NCBI GenBank assembly: GCA_030613245.1
Contig: JAUWMI010000037.1
Coordinates: forward strand, 1-42,006
Source: Candidatus Sumerlaeota bacterium
GTDB lineage: Bacteria; Sumerlaeota; Sumerlaeia; MWCT01; JAUWMI01
Reading direction: 5' to 3'
Length of the DNA: 42,006 bases
In this document: positions 17,759-26,900 of the stretch, one piece after another
Layout of the letters: every line of letters starts with the position of its first letter
Position numbering within the stretch: the first letter of the stretch is position 1
Program-made: the position numbers and the translations under genes
Notes under the pieces: generated by a model
What the model was told of the DNA's origin: nothing
The model's input: only the letters and a program-made list of their open reading frames with translations
Database searches by the model: none

Positions 17759-19633
17759 CTAGTAGTTAAATGAACTCAACAATTTAGAGGCCTCTCGATA
17801 GTGCCTGCGAAAATAGTCAAGGAGCGCCCTATACTTGACACAACCTGAATTCCCGTAATGTTTTTCCACAAGTAAAGCACCTGCATATGGCCATGCAGGC
17901 AGCTTCCCGCCTCGGGCATGCTGTAGAATCAAAGTAAATATCTCGTTATCTTCTCGAAAGAAGTTTAATTCTGCCCATTCAGCTAATGCTTCCGAAACAG
18001 TATTAAACTTTCCGTCAGAGGCCTTTGGACCGCTGAAGTACTCTTCCCCCGAGGATAAACTTATGCCCTCAAAAATTATTGCATGCGCGTGTTCATGAAC
18101 TAAAGTTGCTGTTATAAGCTTTTGAAATAATCGGCTCTTTTCTGAAGAAGATTTTTCACCTAAACATTCTGCTAATCGTTCCCGGCATCCGTTCATGCAA
18201 ATCAGTACTTTCCCTGTATTCTCTTGTCTGAACCAATTAGGGAAGCCTTTTTCCTGCAATAGGTTGTTGAACTGAGAATTCATTTTGTCCGACGACGGGA
18301 GATACACACCGTACGTATGAAATTCCTTGATTATCGAAGAAAATCTTGAATACAGCCTCTCGTACTTATAGATTAAATCAAAAATTACTTTAAGTGCAAT
18401 CTCAAAAATCGAAATGATTGATTCCAAATCCTTTTTCCACAAGCCCTTTTCATAAAGACACGTTTGCATCGTCTCAAATTCTTTTTTAGACAATCTCCTT
18501 CTCCACGCTTCCTGATTCGGCTCGTCTCTATCGGAGAAATGAGTCTTAGCAAAAGAAACAGATTCTCGAGTCCTTCTCGACATACTTGTCAGTATACCTA
18601 AAATAGCTTTGAGATCATCAAAACAGTTTGAAATAAAGGCTTCTCTATCAGATATTTCATCAATGAAGTACAGGTGTTTATCAGCATCATATCTTTCTCC
18701 TCTTACGTATTCCTTTAATCTGCAACATATTGCTTCTGCAATGCAACGCAAGTCTTCTAGCGCTTCCGGAGACAACTTTGAAAATTTTTTATAATTAGTC
18801 TTTTCTATAAGCTCCTCCGGAAGAAAGCTTCCTGTGTGAAATGTTATGCAAACTGCTTCCAAGAAACGAAGCATCTCCAATATATCATCTTTTAACGATG
18901 GATCCTGTTCAAAGTCTCCCTTTTCCGGGTATGAGTGCATTTGTCTCAAAATATATTCATCAACAATATATGTTGGAACAGGATAGTATCTCAGATTTGT
19001 GAGATTCTCCAAATACGGAATTGCTTGCAGAATTCCAGAGCGAACCAATTCTATATCGTCCTCAGCGCAATCAATCACCGGCATTATCGGCACAGATATC
19101 TTCAGAGCGTAGTTAGCTACACCAATCCGCTTTTTGACAATTTCTTTCAATTCGGTGTTAATAGATTCCATTGTTTCCACAGTTTTTATAATATTACTTG
19201 TGTCATTTTCCTTTAGATTTCCCATAATATCAATTATTTTCAATTGTAAATTCTTAATTGATTTCACTTTATTCGCGATATCGGAGTAAGTACATCCACT
19301 ACCTTCATCATAACCGTCTGTTATGCAAAGTATTAGCGAATTTTCAGATGTGCTGATTTCATTTAACAAGCGATCTATGCAATCCCAGATTCTAGTTCCG
19401 CCAGAGGGATCGAAACATATTGAATCTATAGCCCCTAGGGTTTCTTGCTGGTTAGAAAATGTGCCTATTGGATTTAGTTTCTCAGCAAAGTAATACAAAC
19501 TAATAGATTTGAAACCTTCAATACCACCAATAAATGATTTTATTTGGTCCCTTAAAACATCTATTCTCCTTTTTTGTCCTTCATAAAATTTCCTCATGCT
19601 CCCTGAATAATCCATCAATACGTACAGACGCAT
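17759..19633 (-). CDS. von Willebrand A domain fused to an HExxH metallopeptidase-like region, 624 aa
   Basis: The N-terminus is a vWA domain with a complete MIDAS: DYSGS (Asp8, Ser10, Ser12), SGGT (Thr80) and ITDGYD (Asp106). No signal peptide is present, so it is cytoplasmic. The middle (about 200-500) is helical and unrecognised. The C-terminal part has HEHAH (His513, Glu514, His517), a zinc HExxH motif, and 30 residues later SEALAEW (Glu548 or Glu552), the position expected for a third zinc ligand in gluzincin-type peptidases. It is therefore probably a protease controlled or targeted by a metal-dependent protein-binding domain. ATG 19633 has AAAGGAG. It lies 22 bp after the SbcC-like gene in the same operon. 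vWA with MoxR ATPases is common; pairing with an SbcCD-like complex is not something I recall. Confidence 0.85.
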   Translation of the reverse strand: MRLYVLMDYSGSMRKFYEGQKRRIDVLRDQIKSFIGGIEGFKSISLYYFAEKLNPIGTFSNQQETLGAIDSICFDPSGGTRIWDCIDRLLNEISTSENSLILCITDGYDEGSGCTYSDIANKVKSIKNLQLKIIDIMGNLKENDTSNIIKTVETMESINTELKEIVKKRIGVANYALKISVPIMPVIDCAEDDIELVRSGILQAIPYLENLTNLRYYPVPTYIVDEYILRQMHSYPEKGDFEQDPSLKDDILEMLRFLEAVCITFHTGSFLPEELIEKTNYKKFSKLSPEALEDLRCIAEAICCRLKEYVRGERYDADKHLYFIDEISDREAFISNCFDDLKAILGILTSMSRRTRESVSFAKTHFSDRDEPNQEAWRRRLSKKEFETMQTCLYEKGLWKKDLESIISIFEIALKVIFDLIYKYERLYSRFSSIIKEFHTYGVYLPSSDKMNSQFNNLLQEKGFPNWFRQENTGKVLICMNGCRERLAECLGEKSSSEKSRLFQKLITATLVHEHAHAIIFEGISLSSGEEYFSGPKASDGKFNTVSEALAEWAELNFFREDNEIFTLILQHARGGKLPAWPYAGALLVEKHYGNSGCVKYRALLDYFRRHYREASKLLSSFNY

Positions 19634-19655
19634 AGTGTTTCTCCTTTAAACATTT

Positions 19656-21977
19656 TCAAGAACATATCCCTTGAACTTCAACATACTTTATGGACCCTTT
19701 ATCTATATCCTCCTTTAAAATATCTTTAACTTCTCCTTTTGCAGAAAAGTACGCAACCTGCCATCCCATACCGGAAATTTTCTTAAGCACATCAACTTGT
19801 CTTCTCAACCTATCCGGGTCAGCTTTTACTAACGGATCATCCATAATGAAGAAACCCTTCTTTCCTTTTAAGAGCTTTTCGCCAAGGGCAAGGCGAATAG
19901 AAAGATATAGTTGGTCATAGGCACCGCCAGATAGTTTTTCTGCCCCCAGTATTTCCCCATCCACATGTTTGACTTCAATTTTACCCTCTTGTTGATTGAG
20001 CGTAACTTCCTCATACACACCGTTCGTTATGCTATGAAAATAATCCGATACGGGGCTCTCCTTACCGAAAAGCTCCGCCACCTTTTCTCTTTCCTCCATT
20101 TCTATTTCGTCGAAGATTTTAATGACTTCCAATGCATGTTCTCTATTACTTTCATTTCCCCTCACGAACCCTTGAAGCTTGCCCTTGACGGCTTGTAAAT
20201 CCACCGACGTCTTACAATGCAAGTGTTCATCTTCTACAAGTAGAATATCATTAACTTTCCGTTCCACCTCCGCCATTTCTACTTGAAGAGATTGCATCTT
20301 TTCGCCTATATCTTGCAGTACATTTTCGAGCTCCAGGCTTTGTCTTTCCAATTCTGACGCAGCAGCTTCGCTATATTTTACTCCCTGGGCTTTATCCTTA
20401 TACTGCTCAAGTTTTACAGTTTCTTCTTCCCAGTAGGAGATATTTTCTTCTACTCCCCCGGTTTTCCGTCCCAAGTGGGTTCTCAAGATGCTTTCTTGCT
20501 CTCCTATACGCTTTTCAACTTCTCGTTTAGCGTCAAGCTTCCTGACGTATTCTTCCAAGGACTGCTCTCTTGAGTTTATTTTTATTCCCAAAATTTCTGC
20601 ATTTGCGCTATTGATTTTGGACTCCACGCCTGCAAGTCGCTCATCTCGAAGTTCCTTAATTTTCCCTTCCAAGTATTCTTTTTTCCTTTTTATGTCCTGC
20701 CATTGGTCGTATTTGCCACGGTATTCCTCATCAAACCTCTGAATATTTAAAAGAATGCCTTCAATATCTTCTGCACTTAGTCCTAGCCTTGATAAGATTA
20801 GTTTGTTTCTTTCGAGCATCCCTGCCAAACGAGCTTTCTCTCGCACAAATTGGAATTTTAATGCTGCTGAAATCGCTGCCAAAACGAAAAATACCGTTGC
20901 CAAAATCTGAGATAACAGCGCTGGACTCCATATGGTGGCGAGTAACGATATGCCAACCAAAATTACCGCGACTATCCCGAAGGAAGTAAAGAATTTGGTC
21001 TTTACCTCTTGTTGTGCTAATTCGCTCCTCCTGTTTTGATACTCCCTCAACTCTGGCATGATTTCGTTGTCTATTTTTTTCTTTCTCTCATCGAGAACGC
21101 GAACGCTTTCTTCTGCGCTATCCAATTTGCCAGTCATTTCCTTAAGCTCTTCTTCGGCTTCCTTAATCTCTGCAAGCAGATTTCCTTTTTCTTCGGTGTG
21201 AATTTTTACATCTTGCTCACAACTTCTCCATAAGCGCTCGTCACTTTCATTGTATATCTCTAACCTCTTACAATCTTTTAAAGCATTTGCCAAATTATCC
21301 AGAGCTTCTTTTGCCTGTTCATACTTCTCCCTCTTTCTGGCTATCTCAAGATTCTTAATTTCTTCATTAATCCGGGTACTCTCGTCTTTTCTACTAGCAT
21401 ATCCTTCTTCAAGTTCATCAAATTTCTCTTCATTGATCCTTTTGGCTAAGGTGCCAATTTCTTCGATGAGGTTTTTTGCATTCTCTACTCTTTTCCTAAT
21501 GTTTTCGTTCCGAATGTCTCGAAACATACCCGATGGTGTTATTTTACCTAGCTCCCTTAGGCCCTCTTTTATTCTGGAGATGTCCTCCGTTCTTAAGCCG
21601 GTAAGCCGATCTGTAACTTTTGCATAAAACTGGCTTTCATCCGAGATTGCAAGATCGCTATTCCTTATTATAAAAACATTACGACATTCTGATGGTGTTA
21701 ATCCTGAGAGTTGGGTCAGGTTACCCTTCTCTGGCAGTTTGATTTCCTTACCTTCGTCGTCTTCTATCATGACATAGCCTTCTGGATTCTCCTCTACTCG
21801 ATTTATCTGATTAAAATCTTTAACATGTCGCCCCAGTAGTAGCTTTACAATAGCGTCTATTGTAAGCGTCTTCCCATCTTCGTTCTTGCCAAAAAAGAGA
21901 GTGAAATTCTGCAGCAAAATTCGCCCGGTATTTGGCAAGGGCCCATATCTTATTATTGAGAATTCCTTAATTTTCAT
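19656..21977 (-). CDS. SbcC/Rad50-like (YhaN-type) coiled-coil ATPase with a membrane hairpin, 773 aa
   Basis: An SMC-like layout is visible: N-terminal FFGKNEDGKT (Walker A, residues 29-37), long charged coiled coils (about 165-325 and 380-600), then LSGGAYDQLYLSIRLALGE (ABC signature, about 681) and FFIMDDPLVKADPDR (Walker B, about 709). In the middle (about 333-378) two strongly hydrophobic helices interrupt the coil, as in COG4717/YhaN-type proteins and unlike classical SbcC with its zinc hook. The ATPase head would work with the phosphoesterase encoded just upstream, sharing an ATGA stop-start overlap. Rad50-type heads gate Mre11-type nucleases at DNA ends. The membrane hairpin suggests inner-membrane anchoring, which needs testing. 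No CxxC zinc hook is seen. Confidence 0.9.
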   Translation of the reverse strand: MKIKEFSIIRYGPLPNTGRILLQNFTLFFGKNEDGKTLTIDAIVKLLLGRHVKDFNQINRVEENPEGYVMIEDDEGKEIKLPEKGNLTQLSGLTPSECRNVFIIRNSDLAISDESQFYAKVTDRLTGLRTEDISRIKEGLRELGKITPSGMFRDIRNENIRKRVENAKNLIEEIGTLAKRINEEKFDELEEGYASRKDESTRINEEIKNLEIARKREKYEQAKEALDNLANALKDCKRLEIYNESDERLWRSCEQDVKIHTEEKGNLLAEIKEAEEELKEMTGKLDSAEESVRVLDERKKKIDNEIMPELREYQNRRSELAQQEVKTKFFTSFGIVAVILVGISLLATIWSPALLSQILATVFFVLAAISAALKFQFVREKARLAGMLERNKLILSRLGLSAEDIEGILLNIQRFDEEYRGKYDQWQDIKRKKEYLEGKIKELRDERLAGVESKINSANAEILGIKINSREQSLEEYVRKLDAKREVEKRIGEQESILRTHLGRKTGGVEENISYWEEETVKLEQYKDKAQGVKYSEAAASELERQSLELENVLQDIGEKMQSLQVEMAEVERKVNDILLVEDEHLHCKTSVDLQAVKGKLQGFVRGNESNREHALEVIKIFDEIEMEEREKVAELFGKESPVSDYFHSITNGVYEEVTLNQQEGKIEVKHVDGEILGAEKLSGGAYDQLYLSIRLALGEKLLKGKKGFFIMDDPLVKADPDRLRRQVDVLKKISGMGWQVAYFSAKGEVKDILKEDIDKGSIKYVEVQGICS

Positions 21978-23035
21978 GATTTTGCTCCCATGAATGCCTT
22001 AATTGCTGCATCACATAACTGTTTTTTCTTCTGTTCCTTGAGACCTATTCGTTCAAGCTTTCCCCAAAAGCGTTTAAACAGGTCGTCTTGGAGTATCGCC
22101 CGTATATCTCTGAATTCATAACGTTCGTCAACGCATCTCCCTGCAGCAATCTTTTTTATACGCTCTACAAGCTCTTTGTCGTTCATGCCTATGGTCTCGC
22201 CGTCTATGAATCCTTTGATTATAAGAATGCTCTTTGCCTCCGGATGAAGATTATTAAGCTGTCTCTCAACTGTTTCGATCGGCTTTTCGTCCTTAAACGG
22301 ATCGAGTTCTATTGCTACTTCTTCAAAATGAGGCGTATCAAGGAAGTATTCCTTGGGAGGCTCTCCCACTTTGAAGATGTTTAATTTTCTCTGTCCCGTT
22401 TCTCTCCTGGTTATTGAGATAGGAGACCCTGGGTAAACAAAATATCCCCCGCTTTTTAATCTCCAAACATCAAAATTTGAATGGAAATGCCCCGCGAGTA
22501 CATAATCGATTTTTAAATCCGCAAAGTAAGAAATCTTAACGGGCATATACCTTTCCCCGCCCTCGTCTCCAAAATCTCTTCTAGAAAAAAACGCATCTAG
22601 CAATTCGCCGTGATACAGGAGGATGTTTTTCTTATCGGTACCCAAATGATTTGCAAGTGAATAGAGTTTATCGAGAATCTTTTCCCCACCTATAGGCTCG
22701 AAAGGCATGCCCCATATTCTTACGTCTTCGTTCTCAAAAGGATTATTTAAGTCAGTTAAGATAATTGCATCATCCCCAAAATAAATATTTGTCTTATAAG
22801 AGTCGCTATCATGATTTCCGGGAATAATGACAATTTTGAAACCAGTGTTGGAGAAAATTGCTCGTATTTTTAGCGTGAGGCTTTGCGCATCAATGTCCTT
22901 GTCAAATAGGTCACCACTAAGCGCAAATATTTCTATCTTTTCCTTCTTTCCAATCTCAATGAGCTTCTGAAGGGTATTCCACCTATCATCGCAATATTCC
23001 CTCAAATGTATATCTGCAGTATGGAGTATCTTCAT
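21974..23035 (-). CDS. SbcD/Mre11-like metallophosphoesterase (YhaO-type DNA nuclease)
   Basis: All metal-binding motifs of the family are present: HTADIH (Asp8, His10), SGDLFD (Asp42), GNHD (Asn74, His75), YHGE (His142) and GHFH (His183, His185). The capping region after residue 200 is short, giving 353 residues against about 400 for SbcD. The product should be a Mn-dependent dsDNA exonuclease/ssDNA endonuclease working with the ATPase encoded next. I start at ATG 23035, which has AAGGTG at good distance; a GTG at 23047 lies inside that ribosome site. The stop overlaps the next start by four bases (ATGA), a sign of translational coupling and a fixed complex. Upstream is a broken zinc-ribbon gene. 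Confidence 0.92.
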   Translation of the reverse strand: MKILHTADIHLREYCDDRWNTLQKLIEIGKKEKIEIFALSGDLFDKDIDAQSLTLKIRAIFSNTGFKIVIIPGNHDSDSYKTNIYFGDDAIILTDLNNPFENEDVRIWGMPFEPIGGEKILDKLYSLANHLGTDKKNILLYHGELLDAFFSRRDFGDEGGERYMPVKISYFADLKIDYVLAGHFHSNFDVWRLKSGGYFVYPGSPISITRRETGQRKLNIFKVGEPPKEYFLDTPHFEEVAIELDPFKDEKPIETVERQLNNLHPEAKSILIIKGFIDGETIGMNDKELVERIKKIAAGRCVDERYEFRDIRAILQDDLFKRFWGKLERIGLKEQKKKQLCDAAIKAFMGAKS

Positions 23036-23043
23036 ATTATCTC

Positions 23044-23605
23044 TCACCTTTTAAAAGGTATTTGGCCCTGCGGGGCAAGACTCCATGTCGACCTGCACTT
23101 TGCACATTCCATGGTCTTTAAAGATATCCATCCCTTAGTCCAAGCCTTGGACGTCAATCTGAAACCCCATTAATAGAATGGGCCTGGCCTCCGCATTTTA
23201 TTGCTAGGACGTGCTCTTTTTTACCTTTGGCTATTATTTGTTCACATCATAACTGGAAACTAGGTTACGGCATTCCACAGTCCGGATAGTAGTAGTAATG
23301 TGTCTTTCTTAACAGTTTTCTGCCGCATTTGCTGCATCTTTGAAATTCTAGGATTGGATCTAAGATGGCGTGGCAGCTGATGCACTCTGCCGTTCGGTCT
23401 CCTGCAAATTAGAGTCTTCCGGTGCAGTGAGGACAGCGGTACTTTAGCAAGAGGATTTTAGTAAGTAACCTCTACGCCCTTTTTCTGAGCTCCGCGGCAG
23501 TCCTGAAGATATATTCTGCCCAAATTCTGAGCATTGTCTGGGTCATACACCATGTCGGAAATTCTATTGGTGGTGCCGCTATATAAATTTTGGGTGGTTT
23601 TATCC
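23044..23605 (-). pseudogene. Decayed zinc-ribbon gene upstream of the sbcD-like gene
   Basis: Cysteine pairs typical of zinc ribbons persist in two frames. From 23435 to 23265 one frame reads YRCPHC, CISC, CSKCGRKLL and PDCGMP then TAA, with an in-frame TAA at 23411-23409 and no start codon. From about 23190 to 23044 another frame reads ISLKTMECAKCRSTW and ends in a TGA that overlaps the phosphoesterase ribosome site, as a real upstream operon gene would. The remnant therefore looks like a multi-ribbon protein broken by at least one frameshift and one stop. It may once have been joined to the 103-aa frame just upstream. A sequencing error could explain a single frameshift but hardly all of the lesions. 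Confidence 0.5.
23046..23059. promoter_or_regulatory. Perfect 14-bp palindrome over the sbcD-like ribosome site
   Basis: ACCTTTTAAAAGGT covers the Shine-Dalgarno sequence just before the phosphoesterase start. It could be an operator or sequester the site in RNA by dimer pairing. A second palindrome, GTCCAAGCCTTGGAC, lies at 23137-23151 further upstream. Both are short enough to be chance. Confidence 0.3.
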
Positions 23606-23917
23606 TTACTTTCTGTTTCTGATTTCACCTTCCTTGACTGCCTGAAATATGGCCCTGCAATCTTCGAACTTATGCTCCCATTCTGTAAATTTCTTGTAGT
23701 GTTCATAGAAGTTCTGATACTGGATGCTGTCTTTTCCAAAGACTCCTTTTAGCAGGTTGAGGACACTTGTGCCCCATGCCTTGAAGCTTGGCGTTGCGAT
23801 CGTGAAGCATTTTTTTTCGTCCCCATCTAGAAAAGCAGAATCACGGGTTTCTGATACAGACGCCGCCTTTTTTTCGAGTTCTGTGAACCGTTCCGTTACC
23901 AGTTCATTGACTCCCAT
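23606..23917 (-). CDS. Small hypothetical protein, possibly a truncated N-terminal fragment
   Basis: A 103-residue frame, ATG 23917 with AGAGGA nine bases upstream. It begins MGVNELVTERFTELEKKAAS and contains SFKAWGTSVLNLLKGVFGKDS then QNFYEHYKKF. This resembles the N-terminal part of longer DUF4145/HEPN-like hypothetical proteins that I recall from defence-rich loci, but the expected C-terminal part is missing here. The reading frame after the stop continues to look coding in another frame, so a frameshift is likely. I treat it as expressed but probably broken; the resemblance is from memory and weak. Confidence 0.45.
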   Translation of the reverse strand: MGVNELVTERFTELEKKAASVSETRDSAFLDGDEKKCFTIATPSFKAWGTSVLNLLKGVFGKDSIQYQNFYEHYKKFTEWEHKFEDCRAIFQAVKEGEIRNRK

Positions 23918-23989
23918 CAGCAGTGTTCCTCTATGCTATTTTATTGTATACAAGGAGTAGGGGCAAGACGACATTCCGGGAAAAACCCT

Positions 23990-26900
23990 TTATTTCTTCT
24001 TCTCTTTGTGTTCGTCGAACCCCTGTTCTAGGGCTTCGTGGTAAACGCGGTGCGCGTGTCTTGCCTGTTTAACTGAGACACTTGTTCCCCGAGACACTCG
24101 CTTACCGATACTAAAGACCAAAGATCTTTCCCAAGGCTGCAAGATATTGTTCACTTTGGCCCAATGTGCGACCAAGAACCAAATATCAGAGGGGATTGTG
24201 GAAATCCAATCGATGAGTTGCTGGTCTTCAGCGGTAATAGGTTGCTTACTTGTTTGCTTTTGTTTCTTCTTGGTCTCTTGGCTCTGCTTAGATGGTTGTG
24301 GCGTGACTTTAGGGTGTCCTTCAAATAGCGTTGGTTGCCTGCTACTTTCTTCGAATAATCTTAGCTGCCTTGACTTCGCCGTTTCTTCAGGAGGCTGGGG
24401 AGTAGCCGGTTCATGATATCTGACCAAATCCGAGGACCGCTTGACGTCAAAGGAAGCTCCTTCTCCGCTCTGTTTCTGAATGTCCGAAACTGCCCCTTTA
24501 CTTTCTTCCAGCTCAGTCTTCTCTCTGTGTGAAGTGGATTGGTGTCCGATGTCGGGATAGATTTCAAGTAGCTCCAATGTCCGCCATAATCCCTCCAAGG
24601 CAGCATCCGGGTCGTAATAAAACTCGCACCCACGAACACGCCAGAATGTCCAGCCGCAGCGCTCTAGAACACGCTGCCTCTGCATATCGCGTTCCCGCTG
24701 CTCTGGCTCGCTGTGCCAGTAGTCGCCATCACACTCAACCGCCAATCTGGCACGCATTCCCTCGACCACGAGATCAATGAAGTAACCAGCCACCTCGAAT
24801 TGCGGGATTACTTTGTATCCACGTCCCACGATTTTGTCGTACACTGCTTTTTCGAAGTCATTCGCACACTTATCCCGAGAGCCATCAACCTGCGCAGGCT
24901 TTGGGTTCAAGCAGTATTCAAGAAGCTTGTATCGCACGCATTCCTTATTTCGAAAATCGTTCAGCGTTGGTGTGTGAAAAAGCCACATTTGATCTTTCGC
25001 CCGGCTTGCAGCAACATTAAAACGTCTCCTATCTGCCGCCCTTCCGAGTACTATTACACCCGTTTCAGTTGGCGCGGCAACCATACTGAGGAACATGACA
25101 TCGCGCTCATCCCCTTGAAATGCATAAGCGTCCCCACAGACCAAATTCCGCCGCTCGATTTCCTCAGGGCCTATCTCTTCAAGCAACATACGTTCGATCA
25201 CGCGGGCTTGATATTCACCCAGCAGGCTAATGACGCCCATGGTTTTCCCTTTGTATTTAGGATCCCGACAACATTCCGCTATTTTGTTCACTATGACTTC
25301 TGCCTCAGGTCGGTTTAGCGGAGTGCGGTTACCACCTTCACGGTATCCATCCGGCACATGCACGGCGATAACTGGCTCTAAGCGCTGTGCAGGGTATTGT
25401 CTTAACGGCTCTAGCGGAGTATGAGCATAACATAGATTATTCGAGAACTGGATTATTTCTGGCATGCATCTAAAATGTTCGCGCAGAACAATGCGATTCC
25501 CATACATGATAACTGCCAGGGCAAAGATGGAGGTTTCTAGGCCAAGAGCATCTTTCAGTGGCAAGTCGTTGATATAGCGGTCGCGGAGAAGGTCAACATC
25601 GTCGAGTGGAATTCCCACATTCGCGGGGCTGATCTGCTCATTATCGCCCACAACAACAATCTTGTCGGCCAAGGTCAGAAGGAATAGCGCATCCGGTCCC
25701 GACTGGCTTGCTTCGTCAATAATGACAACGTCATAGGCATCAACGGAGGGGTTCACGGTTTCAGCAACTCGATACAACGGCATAATCCAGGCCGGGATGG
25801 CACTGCGAGCTTCGTCCATGCGCTTCCGCGCATCGCGCCGATGAATCGGCGCTCGTTTGCCCGTGCCTTTGCCAATGAGCTTCACTGCTTCCTTCCAAGC
25901 CATAAGATTCATGCGCTGGGATTCTGACAGTCGTTCGAGGCAATGTTGCCATGCCAACACTCCGGCCAATTCGGCAGTAGTTTGGAGGATTTTTTCTTGA
26001 ATTCTCTCTAGTTCAGACACGATCTCTGCTTCATTGACCGCTGCAATATATTCATCAAGCCAGGTTCTTGCCTGTGCCCAACGCCAGCTGTCAACGAAAT
26101 GAGCCATCCGCTCGTCCCAATCTGGTAAGTGAGGCTGTGCTTCAAGAAGCTCGGCAATCTCGGGCGCAGATTGGGTCAGCTTATTTTGGGAATTCTGCCT
26201 TCGTTCGATAAGCTGCAGGTCCCCCTCAAGATGTTCTAGCTTGGCGAGAGCCTTGCGATAACCTTGTTCATATCTTGCCATTAGGGCATCATGGACTTCT
26301 TTAACAACAGGGTGGGTATTTGTTTTTGCAGTATAGGAAAGGAGTAGCTTCTCAGTCTTTTCGAATAAAGCTTTCGAGTTTTTCAAGTTCCATTCTGACT
26401 CCACTGCTTCGACTGTATGCAAGTAGCGTTCAACTTCCTCAATATTATACCAAGCGGGCTGGGTAAGGCCTTCAATTGCCATACACATATCGGATGCGTG
26501 CCTTAAGAGTGTATGCAAATTGAGCAGTTGCTCCAGCGGCTCACACAAGTCTTCCAGCTGGGCCACTTGTGCGGATCGATTACCCTCATATTTCTCGACG
26601 AAGGCAGACCAATAGCACCATAGTCTTTCAAGATCATCATCGACAAGCAGTTTGGCAAGCAACTTTGAGAGTCTCTCCTTTGTGTCACATTTGCGGCCAT
26701 CAATCCGCGTTTCCTTAAGGATGTATCTAGTTTCCTTAACGATACGAGGACGCAAAAACGACCACCCCAACCTACCACCGTTCTCAAAGTGTTTGATTAA
26801 TCGCTGAGCATCGCCGATTATCTGTGAGCGACTGTGAGCCTCAGGAAGTTCTGTCTGCGTTTCCTCAGCCAACCTTGCGTATTTCTTGGGCCTTGCGAGG

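Noticed and set aside
23134-23181. Short hairpin CCCATT/AATGGG as a terminator before the SbcDC operon
   Set aside because: A six-base stem with only a weak T run; too slight to call.
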